Assembly (NCBI GenBank): GCA_016188575.1
Contig: JACPHN010000094.1
Coordinates: 43,630-107,629, forward strand
Reading direction: 5' to 3'
Length of the DNA: 64,000 nucleotides
Origin: Candidatus Schekmanbacteria bacterium
Lineage (GTDB): Bacteria > CSSED10-310 > JACPHN01
The notes beneath the pieces were generated by a model. It saw only the letters and a program-made list of their open reading frames with translations. It did not search any database and was not told the origin of the DNA. Below are positions 35,043-43,164 of the stretch, piece after piece. Position 1 is the first letter of the stretch. Every line of letters starts with the position of its first letter. The position numbers were made by a program, and so were the translations under genes.

Positions 35043-35858
35043 ATGGTACGGAGACAGTGTCGTGTGGTTGGCGTCGCGTGGTTCATCACTGCTGGTATGG
35101 CGATTGCCGTGGTAACCGCGAGCGGTGCCGGTGCGGCGGGGCGCGGCTCCGAAGAGGTCGTGGCCGACGCGCAGGCCATGGTCGCGTATTGTACGAGCTG
35201 CGGCAAACCGGTGCCCAAAGGGGCCAAGTTCTGCCCGTCGTGTGGGGCGGAACAGGCTCACGCGGAGGCGGCGGCGGCGCCGGAAGATGCGGTACTGCAC
35301 AAGGGAAAAGGCGGAGCCGAGCCGGCGGCGGCGGCGCAGTCGGCGCTCCGGCAGGGAGACGCGGCCTACCGGGCGAAGCGCTGGGAAGACGCGATCCGCC
35401 ACTACGTCGCAGCATACGAGATCGACCATGTTGTGGCCGCGAATCAGGAGTATCTGGATCACATCGTGCAGCTCGGCGCCTTCCGGACCACGGGAGACGC
35501 GGCGCGCGACCTGATGAAGGATCTTGGAGGCGCGATCATCCCGGTGCTCAAGCGGGCGCAGTCCGCGACGGGGAACAACTATTGGTTGCGGCACAAGTCT
35601 GCGGAGAGCCTGCAGGCACTGGGGGCCGCGGCGGACTGGGTGGCGGTCTACATGGCCGACTTGCAGTATTGCACCAGTCAGGGGGCGGATGAGGAGATCG
35701 ACGAAGATCGGCGCGAGGCGGCGGCCGACCAACTCGGCCGCCTGCGCGACCGGCGCGCCATCGGTCCGCTCAAGCACTGCGCCGCCCACGACGACGACCA
35801 TCCCGTGCGCGAGCACTGCGAAGACGCCCTGGAGGTCTACTTCAATATCAGCATGTAG
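35043..35858 (+). CDS. Anchored zinc-ribbon protein with TPR/HEAT-like helical region
   Basis: About 271 residues from the ATG at 35043 (GGAGG 12 bases upstream; an ATG at 35022 is also possible). A hydrophobic segment (VVGVAWFITAGMAIAVVTAS) is followed by a double-CxxC zinc ribbon, YCTSCGKPVPKGAKFCPSCG (~51-70), an Ala-rich linker and helical repeats (SALRQGDAAYRAKRWEDAIR, TPR-like; then LGRLRDRRAIGPLKHCAAHD, HEAT-like). If the first helix is a cleaved signal the zinc ribbon would be exported, which is unusual. Function unknown. The next gene begins two bases after its stop and also starts with a zinc ribbon, so they probably work together. Confidence 0.65.
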   Translation: MVRRQCRVVGVAWFITAGMAIAVVTASGAGAAGRGSEEVVADAQAMVAYCTSCGKPVPKGAKFCPSCGAEQAHAEAAAAPEDAVLHKGKGGAEPAAAAQSALRQGDAAYRAKRWEDAIRHYVAAYEIDHVVAANQEYLDHIVQLGAFRTTGDAARDLMKDLGGAIIPVLKRAQSATGNNYWLRHKSAESLQALGAAADWVAVYMADLQYCTSQGADEEIDEDRREAAADQLGRLRDRRAIGPLKHCAAHDDDHPVREHCEDALEVYFNISM

Positions 35859-35860
35859 CG

Positions 35861-36826
35861 ATGGGCCTGCGCCGCAAGAAATCCTCGCGCGAATCCGCAA
35901 CGAGCTCCGCGCCAGGAGCTTCGGAGCCGCGAGTTTGCCCGGGATGCGGCCTTGAGCATTTGCCGACGACGAAGAGGTGCTACTGCGGCTGCGATCTTGA
36001 CGATCTTGAAGAGGGAGCTGAAGGCGATGAGACGGCGGCGGGGGGGCGCGGAAGCGACGCGAAATGGCCGCTGCGCTACTACCCCTGGGGGTTGATGAGC
36101 GCGCGGCGGTACGCGTTCGGCAGCCTGCGCACGTACCTGACGGGTTTTGCGGTGTTCCTCCCGCTGAATGTCGCCATCGCAGCGCTGGCTGTTCTGGCCG
36201 AGCCCGATCTCCGTCTACTCCTGGGAGCGCTCGGGCCCGTGCTCGTGGGTGTAGGCATGGCGCTGATCCTGCCCATCACGCTGGTCACGGCGGACCGGTA
36301 CAGTCGCCGGCAGCGCGGCGGGCGGGCGGCGTTTTTACGGGCGGTGGTGACGAGCATTCCGCGCGGCGCCGTGGGCCTCGTCGCCTACGCGCTCAGGTGC
36401 GCAGGGGGCACGGTGCTCCTGGTCGGCCCGGGGGCCGTCTGGGCGTTGCGATATCGCTTTGTCTTTCACGCCGCGGTGCTCGACGGAGCGTCCGTCCGCG
36501 ACGCCTTCGCGCTGAGCGCCAGACATAGCGCTGATCGGTCCTTCTCGCTTTTCGTCCGCACTCTTACCGTGCAGCTCTTCTTCGCCATGTTTACTGTTAT
36601 CGCCGGGCTGTTCGTTGCCGTGCCCTTGGGTCTCGCCTCGATGCGCGGCACGCTCCCCGGCGCGTGGGGCCGGTACTTGCAGGACCTCGCGCTCGCCTTA
36701 CGGCCGCTGCGCGACATCCCCTACGCGGCGACAGCAGCCGAGGGCCTGGTAGCGGGTTTTCTCATTCTCCTGTACGTCATATTCGAGGCCATTCTGTACC
36801 GCAGCCTGCAGTTGGAGGAAAGCTGA
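35861..36826 (+). CDS. Polytopic membrane protein with N-terminal zinc ribbon
   Basis: 321 residues. Residues ~25-45 hold a small metal site, VCPGCGLEHLPTTKRCYCGC, followed by an acidic linker. Four to five membrane segments follow (e.g. FAVFLPLNVAIAALAVLA; LGPVLVGVGMALILPITLV; LFFAMFTVIAGLFVAVPLGL; GLVAGFLILLYVIFEAILY). The conserved-looking loop RFVFHAAVLDGASVRDAFAL recalls DUF975/YciC-type membrane proteins with integral helices near SVRDAFALS-type motifs, but I do not assign a family firmly. The start is two bases after the preceding stop, so the pair forms an operon. Confidence 0.6.
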   Translation: MGLRRKKSSRESATSSAPGASEPRVCPGCGLEHLPTTKRCYCGCDLDDLEEGAEGDETAAGGRGSDAKWPLRYYPWGLMSARRYAFGSLRTYLTGFAVFLPLNVAIAALAVLAEPDLRLLLGALGPVLVGVGMALILPITLVTADRYSRRQRGGRAAFLRAVVTSIPRGAVGLVAYALRCAGGTVLLVGPGAVWALRYRFVFHAAVLDGASVRDAFALSARHSADRSFSLFVRTLTVQLFFAMFTVIAGLFVAVPLGLASMRGTLPGAWGRYLQDLALALRPLRDIPYAATAAEGLVAGFLILLYVIFEAILYRSLQLEES

Positions 36827-36902
36827 CGCTTGCCCCGGCCGGGTCACCTTGAGCCGTTCGACGTTTCCCGCGTTCGCCGGGAGCGGGCCCTGCGAACGCA
36901 CT

Positions 36903-37094
36903 CCTGAACCCACCGCCTGTGCGCCTGCGAGCTGCGCGAAAAGGGCGTCACGAACACCTCCTACCTCACCTCCCCCCGCCAGCGGAGGGAGGGACCGCGG
37001 GAGGCGCTGTCGCGCCGACGTCAAACAGGCGGTGGATCCAGGGGGACGGATGGGGGCACCGTCACTTCGACGTCGAACAGGCGGTGTATTCAGG
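36903..37094. mobile_element. MITE-like element, copy with perfect 4-bp target duplication and duplicated right end
   Basis: The left end CCTGAACCCACCGCC (36903-36917) and right end GGCGGTGTATTCAGG (37080-37094) are inverted repeats. The element is flanked by CACT on both sides (36899-36902 and 37095-37098). The right end is present twice: CGACGTC-AAACAGGCGGTGGATCCAGG ends at 37042 and a second CGACGTCGAACAGGCGG-type block ends at 37094. The centre holds CTCACCTCCCCCCGCC. It aligns in reverse orientation with the copy at 58095. It lies in the convergent gap after the membrane-protein gene and contains no ORF. Confidence 0.72.
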
Positions 37095-37113
37095 CACTCC
37101 GGGGGGACGCCTT

Positions 37114-38190
37114 TCAGTGCGACACCGTGCCGCCGGCCACGATATTTACTCGTGAGATTCCCGGCACGTTGGGGTTGACGCCCATGCCTCCGGTCGTGTA
37201 GTGCTCGAAGGCCGCCGGGTCTCGGTTCTGATAGACCAGGTTCGGTTGATTGCCGCGCGGGTACGGATCGTAGACATAGAGCTCGCCATTTTGGTCGCGG
37301 CCAACCTGGACGTAGTGGTTGGGATCGTTGAAACCAGGCCTGCCGGGCCGATCGGTGTCGACGAACATGGAGAAGCTCTCGCCTGGGCGCAGGTTCGTGA
37401 CCCTGTCGACGGTGCGGCCAGGTTCCTCAACGGTGTGGCCCGGGCGAGGCGTGGCGCGCACGCCGTCCGCGGTGCGGGTCTCGCCGTTGGGGTCGAGCTG
37501 GACGTTCGGCATGAGCTCTTGCTGCATGCGCGTGACCTCGGCGGTCGTCATGCCGTCGCGGGGATTCGCGGCGTACTGGCGCAGCATGTGATCCTGCAGC
37601 CGGCTCAGGTCACCGGTGCTGGCGCTGCCGTCGCGAACGCGGTCGCGGATGCCCTCGATGTCGCGGCGGTTGGCCGCGTTCGTGGTGTGAGACGCCAGGC
37701 GGTCAGCCACGTTGGCCGTCGCCTCCGGACCCGCCATGATGGCGGACGACAGCGTCGAGGACGGACCGCAACGGGTTTCGTCGTATTGGGGTCCGCGCGG
37801 ACCGCGGATGGTGTCGAGCTGGCTCAGGCGGTTGAGGATTTGCCCGCCGTCCCACTGGCCTCCCGGCTCGAAGGCGGGGCGCTGGCTCAGTTGCGGGTCG
37901 CAGACCTGCCGGTTGTGGTCCAGCGACGGATCCGAGGGCGCGTAGTCGGGTGATCCCGGACCACCGACGTCGCCGCCGGTGCTTCGGCTCGTGGCGCCGA
38001 CTTCGCCCAGGTTCGTGCTACTCTCGTAGCTATCCGTGAACGCTGACTCGGTGGCAGGCGCCTCGCAAACGGGCTCCTCCGAGACCGCAGGCGGCTGCTC
38101 CTGCGTCGGCGCGACCGCAGGGGGTTGCTCCTGAAGCTGGCGCAAGCTCGATTGGTCAACAGACGATTGACTGCCAATGGCATCGACCAT
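37114..38190 (-). CDS. Putative papain-like/C39-like cysteine peptidase with Pro-rich N-terminus
   Basis: 358 residues, no signal peptide. The first ~110 residues are disordered-looking and rich in Gln/Pro/Ser, with a repeated EQPPAV (21-26, 31-36). The C-terminal ~225 residues contain what looks like a papain-fold triad in the right order: Cys141 in DETRCGPSSTLSSAIMAG, His292 in NDPNHYVQVGRD, and Asp308 in ELYVYDPYPRG. This spacing and context (CGPs...HYVqV...DPY) is that of C39-like and bacterial effector peptidases. Between them is a helical insertion (~160-235). Activity is inferred from motif order only. Possible roles are a secreted or injected effector or a protein-processing enzyme; no immunity gene or secretion system is adjacent. 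Confidence 0.55.
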   Translation of the reverse strand: MVDAIGSQSSVDQSSLRQLQEQPPAVAPTQEQPPAVSEEPVCEAPATESAFTDSYESSTNLGEVGATSRSTGGDVGGPGSPDYAPSDPSLDHNRQVCDPQLSQRPAFEPGGQWDGGQILNRLSQLDTIRGPRGPQYDETRCGPSSTLSSAIMAGPEATANVADRLASHTTNAANRRDIEGIRDRVRDGSASTGDLSRLQDHMLRQYAANPRDGMTTAEVTRMQQELMPNVQLDPNGETRTADGVRATPRPGHTVEEPGRTVDRVTNLRPGESFSMFVDTDRPGRPGFNDPNHYVQVGRDQNGELYVYDPYPRGNQPNLVYQNRDPAAFEHYTTGGMGVNPNVPGISRVNIVAGGTVSH

Positions 38191-38427
38191 AGGGACGTCC
38201 TCCGTATTGGGGCTCGGCGCTCTTACACCGTCGCCTTGGCGGTGGCCCGAGCCGGGGAAAGTGCCCAGAAAAACACCAACATAGTATTATCGCCAAACTG
38301 AGGCACATGTTGCACCGCAAACGGCGGTTTGTGATCCACCGAAACCTATGGCGTCCCGATCCACCGCGCGCGCGGGCGGGCCCAACCCCGGCCTGGCCGC
38401 GAGCCTCCTTTCTTCTCAGGAGCCCGA

Positions 38428-39867
38428 ATGAAATCACCCGAAGAGTACTTGGAAAGTCTGCGGCGTCTCAAGCGGACCGCGTTCATCCTGGGCGAGCGGA
38501 TCGACAGCCCGCATGAGCATCCGCTGGTTGCTCCGTCTACACTGGCGATGGCGGAAACGTACGCCATGGCGCGGGAAGCTGACCACGCGGAGCTGTTCAC
38601 GGCCCGCTCACACCTCAGCGGCGAGCCGATCAACCGCTTCACACACATTATGCAGGATCGGCAGGACCTGGTATACAAGGTCGAAATGCTCCGCGCCCTG
38701 GGCCGGCGAACGGCCACCTGTTTTCAGCGCTGCGCGGGGCTGGACGCGCTCAACACGATGTTCTCCGTTACCTACGAGCTCGCTCGGTCGCGCGGAACTG
38801 CATACCACAAGCGTTTTCTCGCGTTCCTCGCCGGCGTGCAAGAGCGGGACGAGGTGGTGGCTGCGTGCATGACGGACGCCAAGGGAGATCGTCGCCGGCG
38901 CCCCTCCGAGCAGGCGGACCCGGATGTTTACCTGCGAGTCGTCGAGCGCCGTGCCGACGGAGTCCTGGTGAGCGGTGCCAAGCTGCACATCACGGGGGCG
39001 CTCAATTCGCACCACTTGCTCGTGCTGCCCACGCGCCGGCTGCGAAGCTCCGAGCAGGACTGGGCGATCTCCTTCGCGATTCCCGCTGACACCAAGGGCG
39101 TGACGTTCATACTCGGGCGGCAGCCAGCCGATACCCGGCGGCTCGAGCGCGGCGGCGGCGACACCGGCAACCGCTACGGAGGGCACGAAGCGGCGGTGCT
39201 GTTCGATCGCGTCTTCGTCGCTCACGAGCAGATCTTCATGAACGGTGAAACGGCCTTCATGGATCCGATCATCCGCTACTTCGGAGCGCTGCACCGAACG
39301 AGCTATGGCGGCTGTAAGCCCGGCATGGGCGATGCCCTGATCGGTGCTTCCTCGCGGCTCGCCCGCGCCAACGGCACGCGCGAAGTCGCGCACATCCGCG
39401 AAAAACTCGCGGAAATGGTACAGGCCAACGAGGTGCTTTACGCGTGCGGCCTGGCCGCGAGTCACAAGGGCTTCCAGACACCCGCCGGCTGTGCGTGCGC
39501 CGATGTGCTCCTCGCCAACGTCTGCAAGCTGAACGTGACGCGCAATCCCTATCAGATCGCCCGCCTGGCCACGGACATCGCCGGAGGGCTGCTGGCGACG
39601 CTGCCGGCGGCGGCGGACTTCGCGAATGAGCAGACCGGCCCGGCGCTGCGCCGCTTTCTCGCGGCCGCGGAGGGGATCGAGACCGAGGAGCGCCGCCGGC
39701 TCCTGCGCTTTGTCGAGAGCACCGTCGCGGGCACGGGAGGTGTGTGCTATCTGATGGAGTCGGTGCACGGGGCAGGGTCTCCACAGGCGCAGATCATGCA
39801 GATTCAGGACGATGAGACCTTCGCCAAGCTGGAAGGCGCCGCACAGCGGCTGCTGGAGGACAGGTAG
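38428..39867 (+). CDS. abfD: 4-hydroxybutyryl-CoA dehydratase / vinylacetyl-CoA delta-isomerase
   Basis: Radical dehydration of 4-hydroxybutyryl-CoA to crotonyl-CoA using [4Fe-4S] and FAD. The 479-residue protein is co-linear with the Clostridium aminobutyricum enzyme. All four cluster ligands are present: Cys98 and Cys102 in TATCFQRCAGLDALN, and His289 and Cys296 in ALHRTSYGGCKPGMGD. Active-site GGHEAAVLFD (Glu254), HITGALNSHH and MTDAKGDR are kept, as is SVHGAGSPQAQ at the C-terminus. AGGAG precedes the ATG. Known settings are 4-aminobutyrate/succinate fermentation and the 3HP/4HB or DC/4HB carbon cycles; no 4-hydroxybutyrate CoA-transferase or dehydrogenase is in the window, so the pathway here is open. 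The enzyme family is oxygen-sensitive. Confidence 0.92.
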   Translation: MKSPEEYLESLRRLKRTAFILGERIDSPHEHPLVAPSTLAMAETYAMAREADHAELFTARSHLSGEPINRFTHIMQDRQDLVYKVEMLRALGRRTATCFQRCAGLDALNTMFSVTYELARSRGTAYHKRFLAFLAGVQERDEVVAACMTDAKGDRRRRPSEQADPDVYLRVVERRADGVLVSGAKLHITGALNSHHLLVLPTRRLRSSEQDWAISFAIPADTKGVTFILGRQPADTRRLERGGGDTGNRYGGHEAAVLFDRVFVAHEQIFMNGETAFMDPIIRYFGALHRTSYGGCKPGMGDALIGASSRLARANGTREVAHIREKLAEMVQANEVLYACGLAASHKGFQTPAGCACADVLLANVCKLNVTRNPYQIARLATDIAGGLLATLPAAADFANEQTGPALRRFLAAAEGIETEERRRLLRFVESTVAGTGGVCYLMESVHGAGSPQAQIMQIQDDETFAKLEGAAQRLLEDR

Positions 39868-39871
39868 CGGT

Positions 39872-40819
39872 CTACCGCGGCACACGTGACCCGCGGCGCC
39901 TTCTGGATAGCATTGCTATCAAGACGAGGGCCGCGGTGGACAGGAGAACCAGGGAAGAAGCCGATCCGCTTGGTACCGTCGCCGGTGGCGCCCCTCCCCC
40001 AGCAAGGTAAATGGCGTAGAGGAAGGCCTTGGCAAAACGCTGTGCGTGAGGATCGAAGCAGATGTGCCCCTGACCAGACGGGGAGTCGATCCCCTGGTTC
40101 TTGCTTGGACACGACTCCGTGGAGCGCACCGAATCGCAGATCTCCCAGTAGCCGCCGCGTTCGCAACGCGTTCCGCTCGCCGAGTCCGTGCTTTCCACGT
40201 CCTCGAGATCAAACACCACATCGCCGGAAAACGCGGTCAGCATCCAGGTCCGCATTGTCATCTTGGGCGCGTTTTCCTCCGGCGCCGCATATACTAGCGG
40301 TGGCGTGATATGCAGCACGTGAACGCCGGCAGCTCTTATCTCGGCGACCGCGGCAGCGTAGGAGGTTTGCGCGGCGGCGATCTTGTCGTCGGCGATATCG
40401 GCGTATCCGAATTTCATGATCGCGACAGCGAGCGTGGAGGCATTGGCAAGCGCCATGGTCCGAAACTCCGCAATCTTGCCTTCCGGATCACCGTTGCTCG
40501 ACGAGAAAAGACCGCCATTCAGTCCTGGCGAAAGGTTGGTAGCGCCGCTGTCCGCCCATTCAAACTTGAATCCGACCGCTTCCGCTCCATCCTCGAGATC
40601 TCCGCCGACCGACTGGTGGAGAAAGAAGCTCTGAATCTCGGTGAGCACACGGTTTTTCTCCGCCTCGGGCAAGCTGTCCCACGCCTCCATTCCGGCCAAT
40701 CCGACGACAGCCGCCGCGGCATCCCCGGGCGGCCGACTGTTGCTCTCGCCCGCGCATGCAGCAACACATACCATTCCGATGGCGAGCTGCAGGAGCAGCC
40801 CCGAGGCGAGCTTTCTCAT
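39872..40819 (-). CDS. SGNH-hydrolase-like lipoprotein with C-terminal membrane/Arg tail
   Basis: The start is the ATG ending at 40819, where a signal sequence begins (MRKLASGLLLQLAIGMVCVA then AC); upstream in-frame codons look non-coding. The lipobox is CVAAC. The mature part contains LHQSVGGDLEDG and later AIMKFGYADIADD, the block I and following strand of an SGNH-like family with HQSVG. Several cysteines in the last third (ASGTRCERGGYWEICDS) may form disulfides, and DPHAQRFAKAF could hold the catalytic Asp-His. The end is APPATVPSGSASSLVLLSTA plus a hydrophobic run and RRRRGSR, i.e. a PEP-CTERM-like tail. It would be unusual for one protein to have both a lipid anchor and a sorting tail. 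Substrate unknown. Confidence 0.6.
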   Translation of the reverse strand: MRKLASGLLLQLAIGMVCVAACAGESNSRPPGDAAAAVVGLAGMEAWDSLPEAEKNRVLTEIQSFFLHQSVGGDLEDGAEAVGFKFEWADSGATNLSPGLNGGLFSSSNGDPEGKIAEFRTMALANASTLAVAIMKFGYADIADDKIAAAQTSYAAAVAEIRAAGVHVLHITPPLVYAAPEENAPKMTMRTWMLTAFSGDVVFDLEDVESTDSASGTRCERGGYWEICDSVRSTESCPSKNQGIDSPSGQGHICFDPHAQRFAKAFLYAIYLAGGGAPPATVPSGSASSLVLLSTAALVLIAMLSRRRRGSRVPR

Positions 40820-40962
40820 GCCCGGCGCCCTTTCTCTTGAGCTGTTGGGGTTGATCGCGGTCGCGGGCCAAGCGGACGCCCTGCTGTCGGAGTTGCGATA
40901 GAGCAGCCTGGAGATCTTACGGAAAGCGACATTGAGCACAAAAAGTTGATCTCACGGGCGCA

Positions 40963-42354
40963 TCATGCCTCGTCGCATGCAAGCGGCAAGCCGGCGGCGC
41001 GCCAGGCGTTGGTGCCGCCGGTGACGTTGACGACGCGGCGGAAGCCATGGCGTTCAAGCAGGCTCGTGGCGGCGCTGGAGCGGTACCCGCTGGCGCAAAG
41101 CACTGCGGTTGGTCGCCCCGGGTCCAGGCACCCGCGCTCGGTCTCCAGTGCCGCGAGCGGCAGGTTGCGAGCGCCCGGCACATGCCCGCTGCGCCATTCG
41201 CCGGGCCGGCGCACGTCCACGAGCTGCAACGCCTCGATTTCCGGCAGGCGCGCGCGCAGCTCACCTACCGTCCACTGCTCGATGACGGCAGCCTCGAGGC
41301 CGGCAAGCGTCCAACCATACACGCCTCCCTCCAAATAGCCCTGGACCCTCTCGTGGCCGACCCGGGCGAGGCGGGTGCGCGCCTCGTCGACCTGATCCTC
41401 ATTGTCCGTCACCAGCAGGATGCACGTGTCGAACGGAATGAGGCTACCCGCCCAGGAGGCGAGTTGGCCGCTCAGGCCGATGTTCAGTGCCCGCGGCACG
41501 TGCCCAGCTCCAAAGTCGGCTGCGGGCCGCACGTCAAGAGCCAGATCGCCTGCCGCCAGCCGCTCCCGAAATGTCCGCGGGGGCAGCGGTTCAGGCCGCC
41601 CCAACTCGATCAGCGCCGGCGCGCCCGCGCGATTGATCTCGGCGTCCCGTGCGAAGTAAGGCGGCGCGTCGGGCAAGTCCGTGGTCATGAGGCGCACGAA
41701 GTCCTCGCGGTTGGTGACCTGCAAGGCGTAGTTGCCGCGCCGCTGTTGGCCAATGGTCGAACGGGTTTCGCTGCTGATCTGGCGGCCGCACATCGAGCCG
41801 GCCCCGTGAGCGGGGTAGACCTCGACGGCGTCGTCCAGTGCAAGCAGCTTGCCGTGAAGGCTGTCGTGTAGCATACCGGCCATCTCTGCGGCGGAGTGCC
41901 CCCGCGACCCGGCGAGATCCGGACGGCCGACATCGCCGATAAACAACGTGTCGCCGGTAAGGACCAAGCGTGGTCGGCCTGGAATCTCCGGGTCCAGGAC
42001 GAGTAGCGAGATGCTCTCGGGGGTGTGACCGGGCGTTTCGATGACGCGAAGTGCGACGTCGCCCAGGCGGAGCTCGTCGCCCTCCTGGACGGCGGCGTGG
42101 GGGAAGGTCGCGCCGCTCCGGTGCCCGAGGACGATGGCAGCGCCGGTGCGCGCGGCGAGCTCCCGGTGCCCGGATACGAAGTCGGCGTGCAGGTGGGTTT
42201 CGATGACGTAGCGAATGCGCAGGCCAGCACGCGCGGCAGCGTCGATATATTTGTCCACGTCGCGTTGTGGGTCGACGACGGCGGCCTCCCCGCCGTCGCC
42301 GAGCAGGTAGGACGCGTGGGCCAGGCATCCGAGGTAGAACTGCTCGAAAATCAT
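40963..42354 (-). CDS. Persulfide dioxygenase-like MBL-fold protein fused to two rhodanese domains
   Basis: 463 residues from the ATG ending at 42354 (GGAGG five bases upstream). The N-terminal ~250 residues are a metallo-beta-lactamase fold of the ETHE1/Blh type (THLHADFVSGH metal motif, TPGHTPES, FTGD-like LTGDTLFIGDVGRPD). The first rhodanese domain (~265-360) lacks a catalytic cysteine (CILLVTDNEDQ), the second (~370-463) has AVLCASGYRSS with Cys420. The fusion oxidises glutathione persulfide to sulfite and transfers sulfane sulfur, for sulfide detoxification. No regulator such as BigR is adjacent. Confidence 0.9.
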   Translation of the reverse strand: MIFEQFYLGCLAHASYLLGDGGEAAVVDPQRDVDKYIDAAARAGLRIRYVIETHLHADFVSGHRELAARTGAAIVLGHRSGATFPHAAVQEGDELRLGDVALRVIETPGHTPESISLLVLDPEIPGRPRLVLTGDTLFIGDVGRPDLAGSRGHSAAEMAGMLHDSLHGKLLALDDAVEVYPAHGAGSMCGRQISSETRSTIGQQRRGNYALQVTNREDFVRLMTTDLPDAPPYFARDAEINRAGAPALIELGRPEPLPPRTFRERLAAGDLALDVRPAADFGAGHVPRALNIGLSGQLASWAGSLIPFDTCILLVTDNEDQVDEARTRLARVGHERVQGYLEGGVYGWTLAGLEAAVIEQWTVGELRARLPEIEALQLVDVRRPGEWRSGHVPGARNLPLAALETERGCLDPGRPTAVLCASGYRSSAATSLLERHGFRRVVNVTGGTNAWRAAGLPLACDEA

Positions 42355-42419
42355 GAGGGCCTCCTGATATGCTGAGCCGCCGCCCGGCCTCGGAGAAGGA
42401 TGGCCACTCGCGGTTGGCG

Positions 42420-42603
42420 CGTTGCCAAATGCCTCCGCCGCCTGTCGGCGGGGTTCGCGCCACCGCACAAGTCCCACGGCCGGGCACGGTCCCTCCAAGT
42501 TCGTCCCGATGATCATGCAAACAGGCGCGGCAGCGAATCGGTCCCGGGCGAAGTCTACCGCGAGGTCCAGGGCTTCGACAACGCCATGTCCAAGCGCTTC
42601 CTT
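42420..42603 (-). pseudogene. Possible coding remnant upstream of the persulfide dioxygenase
   Basis: On the minus strand this stretch reads EALGHGVVEALDLAVDFARD and then PVCMIIGTN, an amphipathic-helix/strand pattern that looks protein-like and faintly recalls the start of a DisA_N (diadenylate cyclase) domain. It then loses sense before the dioxygenase start. There is no start signal of its own and it is bounded upstream by a repeat copy. I regard it as an unproven gene fragment; otherwise this part of the 513-bp gap holds nothing recognisable. Confidence 0.22.
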
Positions 42604-42699
42604 TGAAATCCCCACACTGCAAGGAAGGTGAGGTGAGGGGCGTCGTGATGCGCTTTCCGCGCACCTTGCAGGCGCATGGGCGGTGGTGGTGGATGCAGG
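42600..42699. mobile_element. Internally shortened copy of the MITE-like element
   Basis: It has the diagnostic core CGTCGTGATGCGCTTTCCGC (42641-42660), in the same orientation as the 58095 copy, and the right end GGTGGTGGATGCAGG (42685-42699). The left end (CCTTTGAAATCCCCAC, from 42600) is diverged and the block with the CGACGTC palindrome is missing. No target duplication is evident. Confidence 0.55.
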
Positions 42700-42843
42700 C
42701 CACCATTGCCACTTGACAAGCACGCCGCCGTTCGCACTATCGTGCTGTCATGCCGCGGTCCGACAGCTCTTCCTCCCGCGGCGCCATGGAGCAGGAGGTT
42801 CGCAGCAGATGCAAAAATTGCTAGCGGCGACCGATAATTGCTG

Positions 42844-42872
42844 TTGAATCGAGAATGGCAGTGTGCTATGCT
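42844..42872 (+). promoter_or_regulatory. Possible promoter at the left side of the TnpB element
   Basis: TTGAAT (42844-42849) and TATGCT (42867-42872) are 17 bp apart. Transcription would begin near 42880, inside the tnpA remnant and upstream of tnpB, so tnpB could be expressed even though tnpA is broken. Confidence 0.45.
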
Positions 42873-43164
42873 CCGAGAGCATGTCAAAACCTATCGTCGA
42901 GATTTCCTCAACTCCTCGGTGTCAACGGAACTGGCCGACGATCTCTTGGCCATCATCAGTTCCTTTGCGGCTCGGCTTTATGGAGCCGGCGGTGGCAACG
43001 CGGTAAAAAAAATGGCCGAGGATCTACTGGCGGGGCAGCTCCACCGCCTGGCCGAAAGGCGCGTAGTACAAGGAAACCTATTCTCGAAGAGAAACGATGA
43101 GTCCGAAAAGGAAAAAAGTTGCGGCGAAACCGAAACGCACGATTCAGAGCGAGTGGTTTCCTGA
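42868..43164 (+). pseudogene. tnpA: Remnant of IS607-type serine recombinase TnpA (C-terminal tail only)
   Basis: 98 codons, overlapping tnpB by 68 bp. Residues ~20-43, STELADDLLAIISSFAARLY then GAGGG, match the conserved C-terminal tail of IS607-family serine recombinases (family pattern ELVEDLxAIxxSFxxRLYG). The remaining ~60 residues are charged and continue into the overlap. The N-terminal MerR-like HTH and the serine catalytic domain are absent, and the frame is closed by a stop at 42835, so the recombinase is dead. The tnpA-before-and-overlapping-tnpB order is that of IS607 elements. Identification rests on this short motif plus context. Confidence 0.6.

Noticed and set aside
38230-38300. 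A GATAAT/TAATAC box as promoter for the putative cysteine peptidase (minus strand)
   Set aside because: No acceptable -35 hexamer at 16-18 bp; support is too weak to list.
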